Counted from the first letter of the stretch, positions 26,956 through 35,741 are shown. The stretch is DNA of 64,000 nucleotides from Escherichia sp. ESNIH1 (GCA_002918705.1 PQKR01000005.1:310001-374000), one strand, 5' to 3'. The notes: generated from the sequence alone by a model not told the origin. Translations and numbers: made by a program.

Positions 26956-27876
26956 TTATTCGTTTATCGCCAGAAACTCATTGAACTGCTCAATGCTGGG
27001 ATAGGACGACTGGGTGCCTTTGCCCGTTACGCTGAAGGCCGCGAAACGCGAGGCTTTTTTCATGGCGGTTTCTACATCACCGCTCTGGACGTAGTAGTGC
27101 GCAAAGCAGCCAATAAAGGCATCGCCCGCGCCGCTGGTGTCGACGGCATTCACTTTAATCGCCGGGACATGCACTTCCGTATCACGCGTCATCCACAGCG
27201 CGCCCTTCTCGCCCATCGTGACGATAATGTTGTTCAGCCCTTTATCGGTCAGGCTACGAGCGGCACGACGAATATTGTCGTAGCTGTCGACCGGCATGCC
27301 GGTGAGAATTTCCAGTTCGGTTTCATTCGGTACGAAGAAATCACATTTGCAGGCGTAGGACATATCCAGCTCGCGCAGTGCCGGCGCCGGATTTAACAGC
27401 ACCTCAATGCCGTGCTTTCTACCAAATTCAATGGCGTGATAAACCGTCTCCAGCTGCACTTCGAGCTGTAAAACGATGAGCTTACATTTCTTCAGATCTT
27501 CAGCGGCGCGATCGATATCCTCCGGCGAGAGGAATTTGTTCGCGCCTTTAATAATCAGAATGCTGTTGCTGGAGTTGGGATTAACAAAAATAGGCGCGAC
27601 GCCGCTGCTGGTGCACGGCACTTTCTCTACGTAAGTGGTATTGATGCCCCATGACTCGAGGTTACGGATGGTGTTGTCGGCAAAGATATCATCGCCCACT
27701 TTGGTTAGCATCAGCACTTTGGAGTTGAGCTTCGCTGCGGCAACGGCCTGGTTGGCACCTTTACCGCCGCAGCCAATTTTGAACGCCGGAGCTTCAAGGG
27801 TTTCACCCTCTTTCGGCATCTGGTTGGTGTAGGTGATTAAATCCACCATGTTGGAGCCGATGACTGCGATATCCAT
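26956..27876 (-). CDS. deoK: Deoxyribokinase DeoK
   Basis: A 306-residue PfkB/ribokinase-family enzyme. GCGGKGANQAVAAAKL near residue 40 and the C-terminal VNAVDTSGAGDAFIGCF with catalytic Asp are clear. It phosphorylates 2-deoxy-D-ribose to the 5-phosphate, which enters the DeoC aldolase pathway. The start is the ATG at 27876 with AGGTAGGA upstream. It is the first gene of deoK-deoP-deoX and divergent from deoQ. The adjacent deoQ and the ilvBN neighbourhood match the Salmonella locus. Confidence 0.9.
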   Translation of the reverse strand: MDIAVIGSNMVDLITYTNQMPKEGETLEAPAFKIGCGGKGANQAVAAAKLNSKVLMLTKVGDDIFADNTIRNLESWGINTTYVEKVPCTSSGVAPIFVNPNSSNSILIIKGANKFLSPEDIDRAAEDLKKCKLIVLQLEVQLETVYHAIEFGRKHGIEVLLNPAPALRELDMSYACKCDFFVPNETELEILTGMPVDSYDNIRRAARSLTDKGLNNIIVTMGEKGALWMTRDTEVHVPAIKVNAVDTSGAGDAFIGCFAHYYVQSGDVETAMKKASRFAAFSVTGKGTQSSYPSIEQFNEFLAINE

Positions 27877-27903
27877 TTTCCTACCTCTCAGAAACAAACG
27901 CTT

Positions 27904-27964
27904 AACAATGATATTATCGTAACATTATCATGTTATTTTAGTATCATTTGTGACTTCGCTCGCG
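27904..27964. promoter_or_regulatory. deoQ-deoK control region: operator-like repeats and CRP-like site
   Basis: Between deoK (27876) and deoQ (28065), bases 27904-27934 hold an interrupted inverted repeat, AACAATGATA near the left and TTATCATGTT at the right, in AT-rich DNA. A CRP-like box TGTGACTTCGCTCGCG follows at 27949-27964 with the left half perfect and the right half partly conserved. A further AACATTT/AAATGTT pair lies nearer deoQ. These fit DeoQ and CRP control; binding is inferred. Confidence 0.5.
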
Positions 27965-28064
27965 ATTACAGCAACATTTGATGCCGCAGCGTTCCCGCTC
28001 TGGATGGAAAATGTTACTTTAGGAACATAAGAAGATGATTAGGCTGGTAAAGCGGAGAGAGAGA

Positions 28065-28856
28065 ATGGAAACCAAGCAGAAAGAGCGTATTCGTCGCCTG
28101 ACGGAGCTGCTCAAAAAGACCGACCGTATCCATCTGAAAGATGCGGCGCGGATGCTGGAGGTTTCCGTGATGACCATTCGTCGCGACTTTAGCCAGGAGG
28201 ATGAGCCGCTGCCGCTGGCGCTGCTCGGGGGCTATATCGTGATGGTTAACAAGCCCGCCGCGCCGACCACCAGCCAGCCTGCCGCCGCTGCCACGCGCCG
28301 CCATCACCGGGATGATACGCCCATTGCGATCCTTGCCGCAGGGCTGGTGAGCGAAAACGATCTGGTGTTTTTCGACAACGGCCCGGAGATGCCGCTGGTA
28401 ATCGACATGATCCCCGATGAGATTACCTTCACCGGGATTTGCTATTCACATCAGGTGTTTATGGCGTTGAATGCCAAACCTAACGCCACCGCCATGCTCT
28501 GCGGCGGCACCTACCGCGCAAAGAGCGACGCCTTTTACGACCCCAACAACCCGTCGATTCTCGATTCGCTCAATCCGCGTAAGGTGTTTATCTCCGCCAG
28601 CGGGGTTCACGAACACTATGGCGTGACCTGGTTCAACCTTGACGATCTGCCGGTGAAACGCAAAGCGATGGAGCACGGCATCCGCAAGATCTTGCTGGCG
28701 CGTTATGCGCTCTTTGATGAAGTGGCCCCTGCCAGCATCGCCCCGCTCGCGCAGTTTGACGTGCTGATCAGCGACCGTCCGTTACCGGCAGAGTATGCTC
28801 TCCACTGCCGGAACGGCTCGGTCAAGGCGATTACCCCTGACTCTGAGAACGAGTAA
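28065..28856 (+). CDS. deoQ: DeoR-family repressor DeoQ of the deoxyribose genes
   Basis: A 263-residue DeoR-type regulator: N-terminal helix-turn-helix (DRIHLKDAARMLEVSVMTIRRDFSQ) and a sugar-phosphate-sensing domain with VFISASGVHEHYGVTWF. It matches DeoQ by position, divergent from deoK. I chose the ATG at 28065 behind GGAGAGAGAGA; an ATG at 28035 in frame would add ten residues. It ends 2 bp from the convergent ilvN stop. The likely inducer is a deoxyribose phosphate. Confidence 0.85.
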   Translation: METKQKERIRRLTELLKKTDRIHLKDAARMLEVSVMTIRRDFSQEDEPLPLALLGGYIVMVNKPAAPTTSQPAAAATRRHHRDDTPIAILAAGLVSENDLVFFDNGPEMPLVIDMIPDEITFTGICYSHQVFMALNAKPNATAMLCGGTYRAKSDAFYDPNNPSILDSLNPRKVFISASGVHEHYGVTWFNLDDLPVKRKAMEHGIRKILLARYALFDEVAPASIAPLAQFDVLISDRPLPAEYALHCRNGSVKAITPDSENE

Positions 28857-28857
28857 C

Positions 28858-29148
28858 CTATTCGAAAAACACGGCAATTTTGTTGAACATGGTGGGATCG
28901 GACTGGTTCCGCACCACTTTTACTACATCTTCCAGCTTGTCTATTTGGCTCATCATCTGCTCCAGTCGCTGATCGTCCGCCACTAGCAGCCAGATGCGGC
29001 TCTGCTCCCCGCCTGGTAGCGGCAGGCAGAGAATACCCTCTACGTTAAAGGCACGCCGGGCAAAGAGGCCGCAGACATGGGTCATTACCCCAGGGTGGTT
29101 GCGGACGGTGAGTTCCAGGATAACGTTGTCATGTGTTGATTGTGGCAT
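28858..29148 (-). CDS. ilvN: Acetohydroxyacid synthase I small subunit IlvN
   Basis: A 96-residue ACT-domain regulatory subunit ([30 protein letters not shown]). It binds valine and controls the IlvB catalytic subunit in branched-chain amino acid synthesis. It starts 3 bp after the ilvB stop. Length and sequence match E. coli IlvN. Confidence 0.95.
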   Translation of the reverse strand: MPQSTHDNVILELTVRNHPGVMTHVCGLFARRAFNVEGILCLPLPGGEQSRIWLLVADDQRLEQMMSQIDKLEDVVKVVRNQSDPTMFNKIAVFFE

Positions 29149-29151
29149 GGC

Positions 29152-30840
29152 TTATTCCCCCACCATTTCAGTATTGGCCGCGCCCGGCGGAACCATTGGA
29201 TAGACTTTCTGCTCGGCATCGGTACGAACGTGGATCAGCGCCGGGCCTGGACGGGAGATGATCTCCTGCAGGGCTGCATGCGGATCGGCCGCGGCGTTTA
29301 AATCACAGGTGTGCAGGCCAAACCCGGCGGCGATTTGCATAAAGTTGATCGTTCCTGGATAGGTGGCGGCAAACACGCCCTGCTTGTAAAACAGGCTCTG
29401 CTGCTGATGCACCAGCCCCAGCGCCTCGTTATTCATCAGGATAATTTTGATGTCGAGCTGATTTTCAGCGGCGGTCGCCATCTCCTGAATGTTCATCATC
29501 AGGCTGCCATCGCCGGAGAAGCACAGTACCTTGCGATCGGGATTGGCCAGCGCTGCGCCAATGGCTGCCGGCAGGCCGAAGCCCATCGTCCCCAATCCGC
29601 CGGAGGTGAGCCACTGGCGCGGGCGATTGAGCGGGTAGGCCTGAGCGGTCCACATCTGGTGCTGCCCGACGTCAGTGGTAATAATCGCGCTGTCATCAAC
29701 GCAGGCCGCGACGGCGTTAATTAACCCATAGTGGCTCAGCGGATCGTCCGCACCCGGCATGTTAGCCGGAAACTCCTGCTGCAGCTGCGCCACGGTATCG
29801 CGCCAGGCGTCACGCGTGTCCTCTGCAATCTGCGGGATCAGCTGGTCCAGCACTTCGCCGACGTCGCCCTGAATAGCGCAGTGTGGCTGCTTGATTTTAC
29901 CCAGCTCGGCGCGGTCGATATCCACATGGATAATTTTGGCGTTCGGGCAGAAGGTTTCGGTTTTGCCAATCGCCCGGTCATCAAAACGCGCCCCCAGCAC
30001 CACCAGCAGATCGGCTTCGTGCAGGATAAAGTTGGTGCTGCGCGCGCCGTGCATCCCCAGCATACCCAGCGACAGCGGATGCTGTTTCGGCAGCATGCCG
30101 AGAGCCATCAGCGTCATGGTAGTAGGCAGGCTCGCTTTCTCCGCCAGGGTCCGTACCTGCTCCGGCGCGTTAATCACCCCGCCCCCCAGGTAGAGTACCG
30201 GGCGCTGGGCCTGGTTAATCATTGCCGCCGCTTCTTGTACGCTCTCGATGCTGAATGCCGGGGCTGGCGCGGTATTACCCGGCTCCGGCAGGGCATCCAG
30301 TTCAATCTCAGCGGTCTGAATATCCTTAGGAATATCTATCCACACCGGGCCGGGACGGCCGGACTGGGCAATGCGGAACGCGTCGCTGATGACCTGCGGC
30401 AGCTCGCGGATGTCGCGCACCAGATAGTTGTGCTTAGTGATGGGGATAGAGATGCCGTAGGTGTCCACTTCCTGGAATGCGTCGGTACCGATCATCGACG
30501 AGGGAACCTGGCCCGTGATACAGACCAGCGGAATGGAGTCGAGGCGCGCGTCGGCGATGGCGGTCACCAGGTTGGTCGCTCCCGGCCCGCTACAGGCCAT
30601 ACAGACGGCGGGTTTCCCTTGGGTGCGCGCCATGCCCTGGGCGATAAAGCCCGCGCCCTGCTCGTGACGAGCCAGTACGTGACGGATCTGCGTGCTTTGA
30701 CTCAGGGCGTCATACAGCGGCAGCACCGTACCGCCCGGGATCCCGGTGACGATGGTGATGCCCTGGCGCTCCAGTAAATGAACGATTAACTGTGCGCCAG
30801 TAAAGCGCCTTGCCTGCGATGTGGTGCCCAAACTTGCCAT
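29152..30840 (-). CDS. ilvB: Acetohydroxyacid synthase I large subunit IlvB
   Basis: A 562-residue thiamine-diphosphate enzyme. The catalytic Glu is in ARHEQGAGFIAQGMAR, and the ThDP/Mg motif runs from GDGSLMMNIQEMATA to ILMNN. It condenses pyruvate with pyruvate or 2-ketobutyrate, the first step of valine, leucine and isoleucine synthesis. The leader gene ivbL and an attenuator terminator lie upstream. Cytoplasmic, as a complex with IlvN. Confidence 0.96.
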   Translation of the reverse strand: MASLGTTSQARRFTGAQLIVHLLERQGITIVTGIPGGTVLPLYDALSQSTQIRHVLARHEQGAGFIAQGMARTQGKPAVCMACSGPGATNLVTAIADARLDSIPLVCITGQVPSSMIGTDAFQEVDTYGISIPITKHNYLVRDIRELPQVISDAFRIAQSGRPGPVWIDIPKDIQTAEIELDALPEPGNTAPAPAFSIESVQEAAAMINQAQRPVLYLGGGVINAPEQVRTLAEKASLPTTMTLMALGMLPKQHPLSLGMLGMHGARSTNFILHEADLLVVLGARFDDRAIGKTETFCPNAKIIHVDIDRAELGKIKQPHCAIQGDVGEVLDQLIPQIAEDTRDAWRDTVAQLQQEFPANMPGADDPLSHYGLINAVAACVDDSAIITTDVGQHQMWTAQAYPLNRPRQWLTSGGLGTMGFGLPAAIGAALANPDRKVLCFSGDGSLMMNIQEMATAAENQLDIKIILMNNEALGLVHQQQSLFYKQGVFAATYPGTINFMQIAAGFGLHTCDLNAAADPHAALQEIISRPGPALIHVRTDAEQKVYPMVPPGAANTEMVGE

Positions 30841-30886
30841 GCTCCAGTCCTTTAATTCTGGGCCGACTTTCCGGGCGGTCTAAACG

Positions 30887-30920
30887 AAAAACCCCGCCCG
30901 GTTTGCGCCGGCGGGGTTTT
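30887..30920 (-). terminator. ilvBN attenuator terminator
   Basis: CCCCGCCGG and CCGGCGGGG-type arms around a short loop are followed on the minus strand by a T-run (AAAACCCC on the + strand). It lies between ivbL and ilvB and is the terminator expected for attenuation by charged valine and leucine tRNA. Confidence 0.85.
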
Positions 30921-30940
30921 GGAATCGTGTGTTCCGGACC

Positions 30941-31039
30941 CTACGGCGCTATGCCGACGACCACCACCACACGCACGACGACGACCGCGGCAGATGGCGC
31001 GGTGCGTAGTAGAGTCGATGTCAGCATGGTTGGGTGCAT
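30941..31039 (-). CDS. ivbL: ilvBN operon leader peptide IvbL
   Basis: A 32-residue leader peptide too short for routine gene calling. It begins MHPTMLTSTLLRTAPSAA and continues with runs of valine broken by one arginine (VVVVRVVVVV), ending GIAP. E. coli IvbL has the same length and the same Val-rich block. Stalling of ribosomes at the valine codons when valyl-tRNA is scarce would prevent the downstream terminator at 30887-30920 from forming. Confidence 0.93.
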   Translation of the reverse strand: MHPTMLTSTLLRTAPSAAVVVVRVVVVVGIAP

Positions 31040-31167
31040 TAGGGGCCTGTTTTGTGGTGTTGTGTATTTATTAGCTGAATTTATACAAACACAGCTGATG
31101 CGGCATGACAATCGTTTTATCGCAACGGCGATGAAATTGCGTCAACGATCACGTTTTGCTGCAAAAC

Positions 31168-31244
31168 AAAAAACCCTGCCGAAGCAGGGTTTTTTACGCA
31201 GCGGTTGCGGTTGGTAGCCGCGGAACACACTGTGTTATGTCAAC
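31168..31244 (-). ncRNA. istR: IstR-1 antitoxin small RNA
   Basis: The minus-strand transcript starting at about 31244 begins GTTGACATAACACAGTGTG and ends in a terminator hairpin (ACCCTGC-TTCG-GCAGGGT, 31173-31191) with a T-run. That is the layout of E. coli IstR-1 (about 75 nt). Its first 19 bases are exactly complementary to the tisB leader (31463-31481), which is the known pairing site that blocks ribosome standby on tisB mRNA. Confidence 0.88.
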
Positions 31245-31327
31245 GTCCAAAGTATATCCAGGAACGTCGTCAGGCGCAATTTTGGCCAGTATGAGTATGG
31301 ATCACGCTTCGCATTTTTGCCACAAAT

Positions 31328-31347
31328 TACTGTTAATATATACAGTA
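31328..31347. promoter_or_regulatory. LexA box of tisB
   Basis: TACTGTTAATATATACAGTA matches the LexA consensus (CTGT-N8-ACAG at 31330-31345, AT-rich centre) with symmetric flanks. It lies between istR and tisB, so tisB should be induced by DNA damage as in E. coli. Confidence 0.88.
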
Positions 31348-31462
31348 CTTATTTATACTCATTTTGCATTCGCAGTGTCAGGCAGGGGCCGCATGGTTTC
31401 CCGGCGCAAAACTAAGTCCTGGCTGAAACGGGTGGTGCCGTCAGTGCCTTAACCCCTGAGAG

Positions 31463-31481
31463 CACACTGTGTTATGTCAAC
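31463..31481 (+). promoter_or_regulatory. IstR pairing/standby site in tisB leader
   Basis: CACACTGTGTTATGTCAAC is repeated exactly at 31226-31244, the 5' end of istR on the other strand. The tisB transcript therefore carries a 19-base perfect match to IstR-1, about 100 bases upstream of the tisB start. Confidence 0.8.
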
Positions 31482-31581
31482 CACACACATTTCGTACCTG
31501 AAGCGTGTGTGAAAAATGGCTGGCAACAGGCGGCGGATAGGTACGCCAGCCAGTCGTGCTCCTTTGCCAAAGGAGACGCGT

Positions 31582-31671
31582 ATGGGCGGAGTGGATATCG
31601 CTATTCTTATCCTGAAACTCATTGTTGCACTGCTGCAACTGCTTGATGCAGTCCTGAAGTACCTGAAGTAG
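31582..31671 (+). CDS. tisB: TisB membrane toxin
   Basis: A 29-residue hydrophobic peptide (MGGVDIAILILKLIVALL, ending LDAVLKYLK) matching E. coli TisB, including the LILKLIVA core and regularly spaced Asp and Lys. It inserts into the inner membrane under SOS stress, lowers the proton gradient and favours persistence. AGGAG lies 8 bases upstream. A long leader with the IstR site and a LexA promoter precede it. Only the first residues differ from E. coli. Confidence 0.95.
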   Translation: MGGVDIAILILKLIVALLQLLDAVLKYLK

Positions 31672-31690
31672 TTCAGGTTCAAGCCGCACC

Positions 31691-31718
31691 AAAGGGGGAC
31701 GGGAAACCGTCCCCCTTT
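31691..31718 (+). terminator. tisB terminator
   Basis: AAAGGGGGACGG-GAAA-CCGTCCCCCTTT forms a 12-bp perfect stem with a GAAA loop, 19 bases after the tisB stop. The 3' T-run is short. Confidence 0.85.
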
Positions 31719-31798
31719 AATAATGAGTAAAAAGAGAGTGCTAGAGGCATTCAAGCATGAGTGTTACAGTTGTATGACAATTCACCACCCGATTCGCT

Positions 31799-32632
31799 AT
31801 GACGCTCTCTGTATTCTGTACTCTACTGTTTGCCGCCCTGCTGCATGCCAGCTGGAACGCCATCGTAAAAGCCGGAACGGATAAACTCTATGCCGCCATC
31901 AGCGTTAGCGGCTCCGCCACGCTTATCGCGCTGATCTTACTCCCTTTCTCACCGCAGCCCGCTGCCGCCAGCTGGCCTTTTTTAGCGATCTCCTGCGCGC
32001 TGCAGGTGGTTTACACGGTGCTGGTGGCAAAAACGTATCACGTCTCCGATATGAGCCAGACCTATCCCCTGATGCGCGGCACCGCCCCGCTGCTGGTCGC
32101 GCTGATTAGCGTCCTGGCGTTAGGAGATACGCTTTCGTGGCTCGCCTGGTCTGGGATCGGCGTTATCTGCCTGTCGATACTGGCGATGGCGCTGAATGGC
32201 CGGATGCAGTCACGCAAGGGAGTCTGGCTGGCGCTGCTGAACGCCTGTTTTATCGCCGGGTATACGCTGGTGGACGGTACCGGCGTGCGTCTGTCTGACA
32301 CCGCGCTGGGCTATACGCTGTGGACCTTCTTTATGAACGGTTTCTGCCTGCTCTGTTGGGCAATGGTGGCGCGCCGTCGCGAAGCGTCCAGCTATCTGCG
32401 CCTGCACTGGAAAAAGGGGCTGTTTGGCGGCGCGGGAACGATGGGATCTTACGGTCTGGCACTGTGGGCGATGACCCAGGCTCCTCTGGCCGTGGTCGCG
32501 GCCCTGCGCGAAACGTCGATACTCTTTGGTGCGCTTATCGCCTTTGTGCTTTTAAAAGAGAAGGTTGCTGGCGTGCGCATCGCCGCTGCGCTGGGCATTG
32601 CCGGTGGGGCTATTCTGCTACGCCTGGCGTAA
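31799..32632 (+). CDS. EamA/DMT-family transporter
   Basis: A 277-residue inner-membrane protein with about ten segments in two EamA repeats. The C-terminal repeat has the typical PLAVVAALRETSILFGALIAFVLLKEKV. These are drug/metabolite exporters or importers of unknown substrate. It lies between tisB and emrD, where E. coli has no gene. No regulator is adjacent. Inverted repeats CAATATT/AATATTG and GGCAA/TTGCC at 32639-32661 may form its transcript end. Confidence 0.85.
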   Translation: MTLSVFCTLLFAALLHASWNAIVKAGTDKLYAAISVSGSATLIALILLPFSPQPAAASWPFLAISCALQVVYTVLVAKTYHVSDMSQTYPLMRGTAPLLVALISVLALGDTLSWLAWSGIGVICLSILAMALNGRMQSRKGVWLALLNACFIAGYTLVDGTGVRLSDTALGYTLWTFFMNGFCLLCWAMVARRREASSYLRLHWKKGLFGGAGTMGSYGLALWAMTQAPLAVVAALRETSILFGALIAFVLLKEKVAGVRIAAALGIAGGAILLRLA

Positions 32633-32807
32633 AACCCAGGCAATATTAGTTGCCAATATTGTTCACAAATCCTGCCTTCTCGCTTGTGCTCATTCATCCC
32701 TCTGATACTTAACTTATCGCCTCACTGTGGTAGATTTCTCGCGCATTTATGGGAATGCGCAGTCACTTATTCTCTATTTCTCTCATTTGGCAAAAGTATT
32801 CAGCGAC

Positions 32808-33992
32808 ATGAAAAGACAAAGGAACGTTAACTTATTGTTGATGCTGGTGTTACTGGTGGCGGTCGGTCAGATGGCGCAAACTATCTATATTCCGGCCATT
32901 GCCGACATGGCAAAGGAGTTTCACGTTCGCGAAGGTGCGGTACAGAGCGTGATGGCAGCCTATCTGCTGACCTATGGCTTCTCCCAGCTCTTCTATGGCC
33001 CCTTATCCGATCGCGTGGGGCGTCGCCCGGTCATTTTAGTCGGCATGAGCATTTTCATGATGGCGACAGGGATTGCTCTCTCTACCCATAGCCTGACCGT
33101 ATTGATAGCTGCCAGCGCGTTGCAGGGTGTCGGCACCGGCGTCGGCGGCGTAATGGCACGAACCTTACCACGCGATCTGTATGAAGGGACCCAGCTTCGT
33201 CATGCTAATAGCTTGTTAAATATGGGGATTCTGGTGAGTCCGCTGCTGGCCCCGCTGATTGGCGGCCTGCTGAACACCCTGTGGTCATGGCGAGCCTGTT
33301 TCGCCTTCCTGCTGGTACTCTGCGTGCTGGTTACCTTCAGCATGGCGCGCTGGATGCCAGAGACCCGACCAGCGAGCGCACCGCGCACGAAACTGCTCAC
33401 CAGCTACAAAGTACTTTTCGGCAGCGGATCATTTAACTGCTACTTGCTGATGCTGATCGGTGGCCTGGCGGGTATCGCCGTGTTTGAAGCCTGCTCCGGC
33501 GTGCTGCTGGGCGCAGGACTGGGTCTGAGCAGCATGGTGGTAAGCATTCTGTTTATTCTGCCGATCCCGGCGGCCTTCTTCGGTGCATGGTTTGCCGGAC
33601 GCCCGGCCAGGCGTTTCTCCACGCTGATGTGGCAGTCGGTGATGTGCTGTCTGCTGGCAGGCCTGATGATGTGGATCCCAGGCCTGCTTGGTGTGATGAG
33701 CGTCTGGACCCTGCTGATCCCGGCGGCACTGTTCTTTTTCGGCGCGGGAATGCTCTTCCCGCTCGCTACCAGCGGAGCGATGGAGCCGTTCCCGTTCCTT
33801 GCCGGTACGGCGGGCGCGCTGGTGGGTGGTTTACAGAATATCGGCTCTGGCGCGCTGGCATGGCTCTCGGCCATGATGCCGCAAACCGGCCAGGCTAGCC
33901 TGGGTTTATTGATGACCCTGATGGGGCTACTGATTTTACTGTGCTGGCTGCCGCTGGCGTTGCGCGCGCCGCATCACGAACAGCCTGTTTAA
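32808..33992 (+). CDS. emrD: Multidrug efflux MFS protein EmrD
   Basis: A 394-residue MFS pump identical in length to E. coli EmrD and matching closely: MKRQRNVNLLLMLVLLVAVGQ at the start, motif A (GPLSDRVGRRPVILVGMS), and QNIGSGALAWLSAMMPQTGQ near the end. It exports amphipathic compounds across the inner membrane. The ATG at 32808 is the EmrD start; an upstream frame to 32727 is not needed. The last 98 bases are overlapped by the convergent GH5-like frame. Confidence 0.93.
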   Translation: MKRQRNVNLLLMLVLLVAVGQMAQTIYIPAIADMAKEFHVREGAVQSVMAAYLLTYGFSQLFYGPLSDRVGRRPVILVGMSIFMMATGIALSTHSLTVLIAASALQGVGTGVGGVMARTLPRDLYEGTQLRHANSLLNMGILVSPLLAPLIGGLLNTLWSWRACFAFLLVLCVLVTFSMARWMPETRPASAPRTKLLTSYKVLFGSGSFNCYLLMLIGGLAGIAVFEACSGVLLGAGLGLSSMVVSILFILPIPAAFFGAWFAGRPARRFSTLMWQSVMCCLLAGLMMWIPGLLGVMSVWTLLIPAALFFFGAGMLFPLATSGAMEPFPFLAGTAGALVGGLQNIGSGALAWLSAMMPQTGQASLGLLMTLMGLLILLCWLPLALRAPHHEQPV

Positions 33993-34980
33993 CATTATGA
34001 TGGCCCGGCTTCTCGCCGGGCTTTTCACATACGGGGGCAATCATTGTCTTCAGCAGCGGTTCGGCAACGGGACGCCACGCCCCCTCCTCTCCATCGTAAA
34101 ACTGCGTATCGGCATTGATGGCATAAGGAATTTTTGCCTGTTGCAGTTCACAGGCCATAAAGGTAGCGAAGGCCATTTGCGACGAGGAGGGAGTAAAATG
34201 GCTGGATTCCCCGACGCCCCAGCCGCCTACCCAGCTAACGTGTCCCGTTTTTTGCTGCCAGCGCAGCGCGACGTTGATGCGATTATGAATAGCCACTTTC
34301 TCCGCCGCCGTCCCTGATGTCCACGGATATCTCCCGTTATTTTTTTGCGGTCCCCACGGGAAAATATGCCACTCCGCCAGCAGGTAATTTTGACTGTGTG
34401 CAGGCAGCTTCAGGTTGGCAAGGTCCTCCGGTGCGGCACGCAGGCGCGGCGCGATAAAGATCATGCGCTGGGCATCAATATCATGAATGGCTTTAATGGC
34501 TTTTTCGTAGACGCGGTTGAGCGAGGCGAGATTATGGTTCAGCTTATCTGCGGGTTCATAGATGAGATCGAAGCCTAACTGCGGTGAGCTTTTGTCAAAG
34601 TAGTGCGCAACGGCGATCCACCAGTTCACAACCTCTTTTTCATTGTCGGCTTTTGGATCGTTTTTATACTCATCGGCTTGATAGGCGATAATCGGGATCA
34701 CCCCGTACTGCTCACAGGCTTGCACCAGCTTACGCAGGTGAATGAGCCGCGCCTCCGTCGGCTCGCCTGCGACGCGAATACGCACGTGCGCTATGCCCTG
34801 AGCGGCAAAATCCCGCACCACGAGCGGATCGAACTCACGGATACCACGCTCGGTGCGCGCCCAATCAACGTCCATGCCGACGCCAAGCTGCGCCGCATAA
34901 CGTGCGGCCGTCAGCGACGGGTCAGCATAAACGGCAGAGGTAACAAGCAGTAACGCAGCAGCGATTGAAAACTTATACAC
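33895..34980 (-). CDS. Secreted GH5-like glycoside hydrolase with odd C-terminus
   Basis: A 361-residue protein. A signal peptide (MYKFSIAAALLLVTSAVYA) is followed by a TIM-barrel cellulase-like domain. Candidate catalytic acids are Glu142 (LIYEPAD) and Glu258 (GWGVGESSHF), in the relative positions of GH5 acid/base and nucleophile. The last 35 or so residues are encoded antisense to the end of emrD, and the EKPGEKPGHH segment is antisense to the emrD terminator. This tail looks like read-on sequence after loss of an earlier stop. The substrate is unknown. Confidence 0.7.
   Translation of the reverse strand: MYKFSIAAALLLVTSAVYADPSLTAARYAAQLGVGMDVDWARTERGIREFDPLVVRDFAAQGIAHVRIRVAGEPTEARLIHLRKLVQACEQYGVIPIIAYQADEYKNDPKADNEKEVVNWWIAVAHYFDKSSPQLGFDLIYEPADKLNHNLASLNRVYEKAIKAIHDIDAQRMIFIAPRLRAAPEDLANLKLPAHSQNYLLAEWHIFPWGPQKNNGRYPWTSGTAAEKVAIHNRINVALRWQQKTGHVSWVGGWGVGESSHFTPSSSQMAFATFMACELQQAKIPYAINADTQFYDGEEGAWRPVAEPLLKTMIAPVCEKPGEKPGHHNVKQAVRDAARATPAAASTVKSVAPSGSSINPG
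34003..34025 (+). terminator. emrD intrinsic terminator
   Basis: GCCCGGC-TTCTC-GCCGGGC followed by TTTT lies 11 bases after the emrD stop. It sits inside the codons of the antisense GH5-like frame. Confidence 0.85.
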
Positions 34981-35032
34981 GGTTAGCCTGAAAAAGATGA
35001 GTTAACGCACCGCTATTTTTTAGCATGCTTTT

Positions 35033-35404
35033 TTAACTGACGTGTAGCGCCGCGAGAAGAAATAGCGCGATTTTCTGGAAATGGGTAGCAGCAAACAGTA
35101 GCGCCAGCGACAGTACTCCCAGCGCAACCAGCAGTTTGTCCCGCACCGCTGACGGGCGCAAAAAGTCGCTTTGACCCACGTCCATTAGATTGCGCTTCAG
35201 CGTGTAACGCCAGAGGATCAGCCCTATCGACATCAGCAGAGCAATCGCAATCCAGAAGGCCGATCCAGCCTGCTGCCCGTTGTGTTTTACCGCCAAGACC
35301 AGCAGTGCGCCGTAGCCCAGCAGGGTACGTAGCCACGCAAGCGACGTGCGTTCGGGCTGCAGGCCGGGATCCCGCTCGCGGCGGGCTTTGCGGCTATCCG
35401 GCAT
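35033..35404 (-). CDS. yidG: DUF202 inner-membrane protein YidG
   Basis: A 123-residue DUF202 protein with three membrane segments. [34 protein letters not shown] matches E. coli YidG and holds the ERT-LAW-RT signature of the family. Its start overlaps the end of yidH by 11 bases. The function is unknown. Confidence 0.9.
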   Translation of the reverse strand: MPDSRKARRERDPGLQPERTSLAWLRTLLGYGALLVLAVKHNGQQAGSAFWIAIALLMSIGLILWRYTLKRNLMDVGQSDFLRPSAVRDKLLVALGVLSLALLFAATHFQKIALFLLAALHVS

Positions 35405-35741
35405 AGAGGACTAACGCCATCACCACCGCGGCAACGACGAGCAGCAGTAGGCTGATAACCAGCAGGCTATAGGTATAGGGCAGATCCTGCTTCAGGCGCA
35501 TCGCCTTCTCATTGCGCAGCCAGCGCAGGTAGCCAAAGATCGCCAGCCCGCCGGAGGTGAGGCAAAGCAGCAGCGCCAGTAGCTCACGAATAAGCGGCGT
35601 CGCGAAATCCGGTGCAAGCTGATCGAGCCCCACTCCCGCCGCCAGAAAGCCCAGCGCGGTGCGGATCCAGGCGAGGAAGGTGCGCTCGTTTGCCAGAGAG
35701 AAGCGGTAGTCCGGCGCTTCACCGAGGCGAGAAATTTTCAT
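35394..35741 (-). CDS. yidH: DUF202 inner-membrane protein YidH
   Basis: A 115-residue protein, same length as E. coli YidH, with the DUF202 signature [22 protein letters not shown] and three membrane segments. It is translated before yidG on the same transcript. The function is unknown. Confidence 0.92.
   Translation of the reverse strand: MKISRLGEAPDYRFSLANERTFLAWIRTALGFLAAGVGLDQLAPDFATPLIRELLALLLCLTSGGLAIFGYLRWLRNEKAMRLKQDLPYTYSLLVISLLLLVVAAVVMALVLYAG

Noticed and set aside
29731-30777. 348-codon + strand frame inside ilvB
   Set aside because: Antisense shadow of ilvB.
31245-31581. tisA-like reading frame in the tisB leader
   Set aside because: Open codons exist upstream of tisB, but the leader is known to act as a standby and pairing region, and nothing here supports a second protein.
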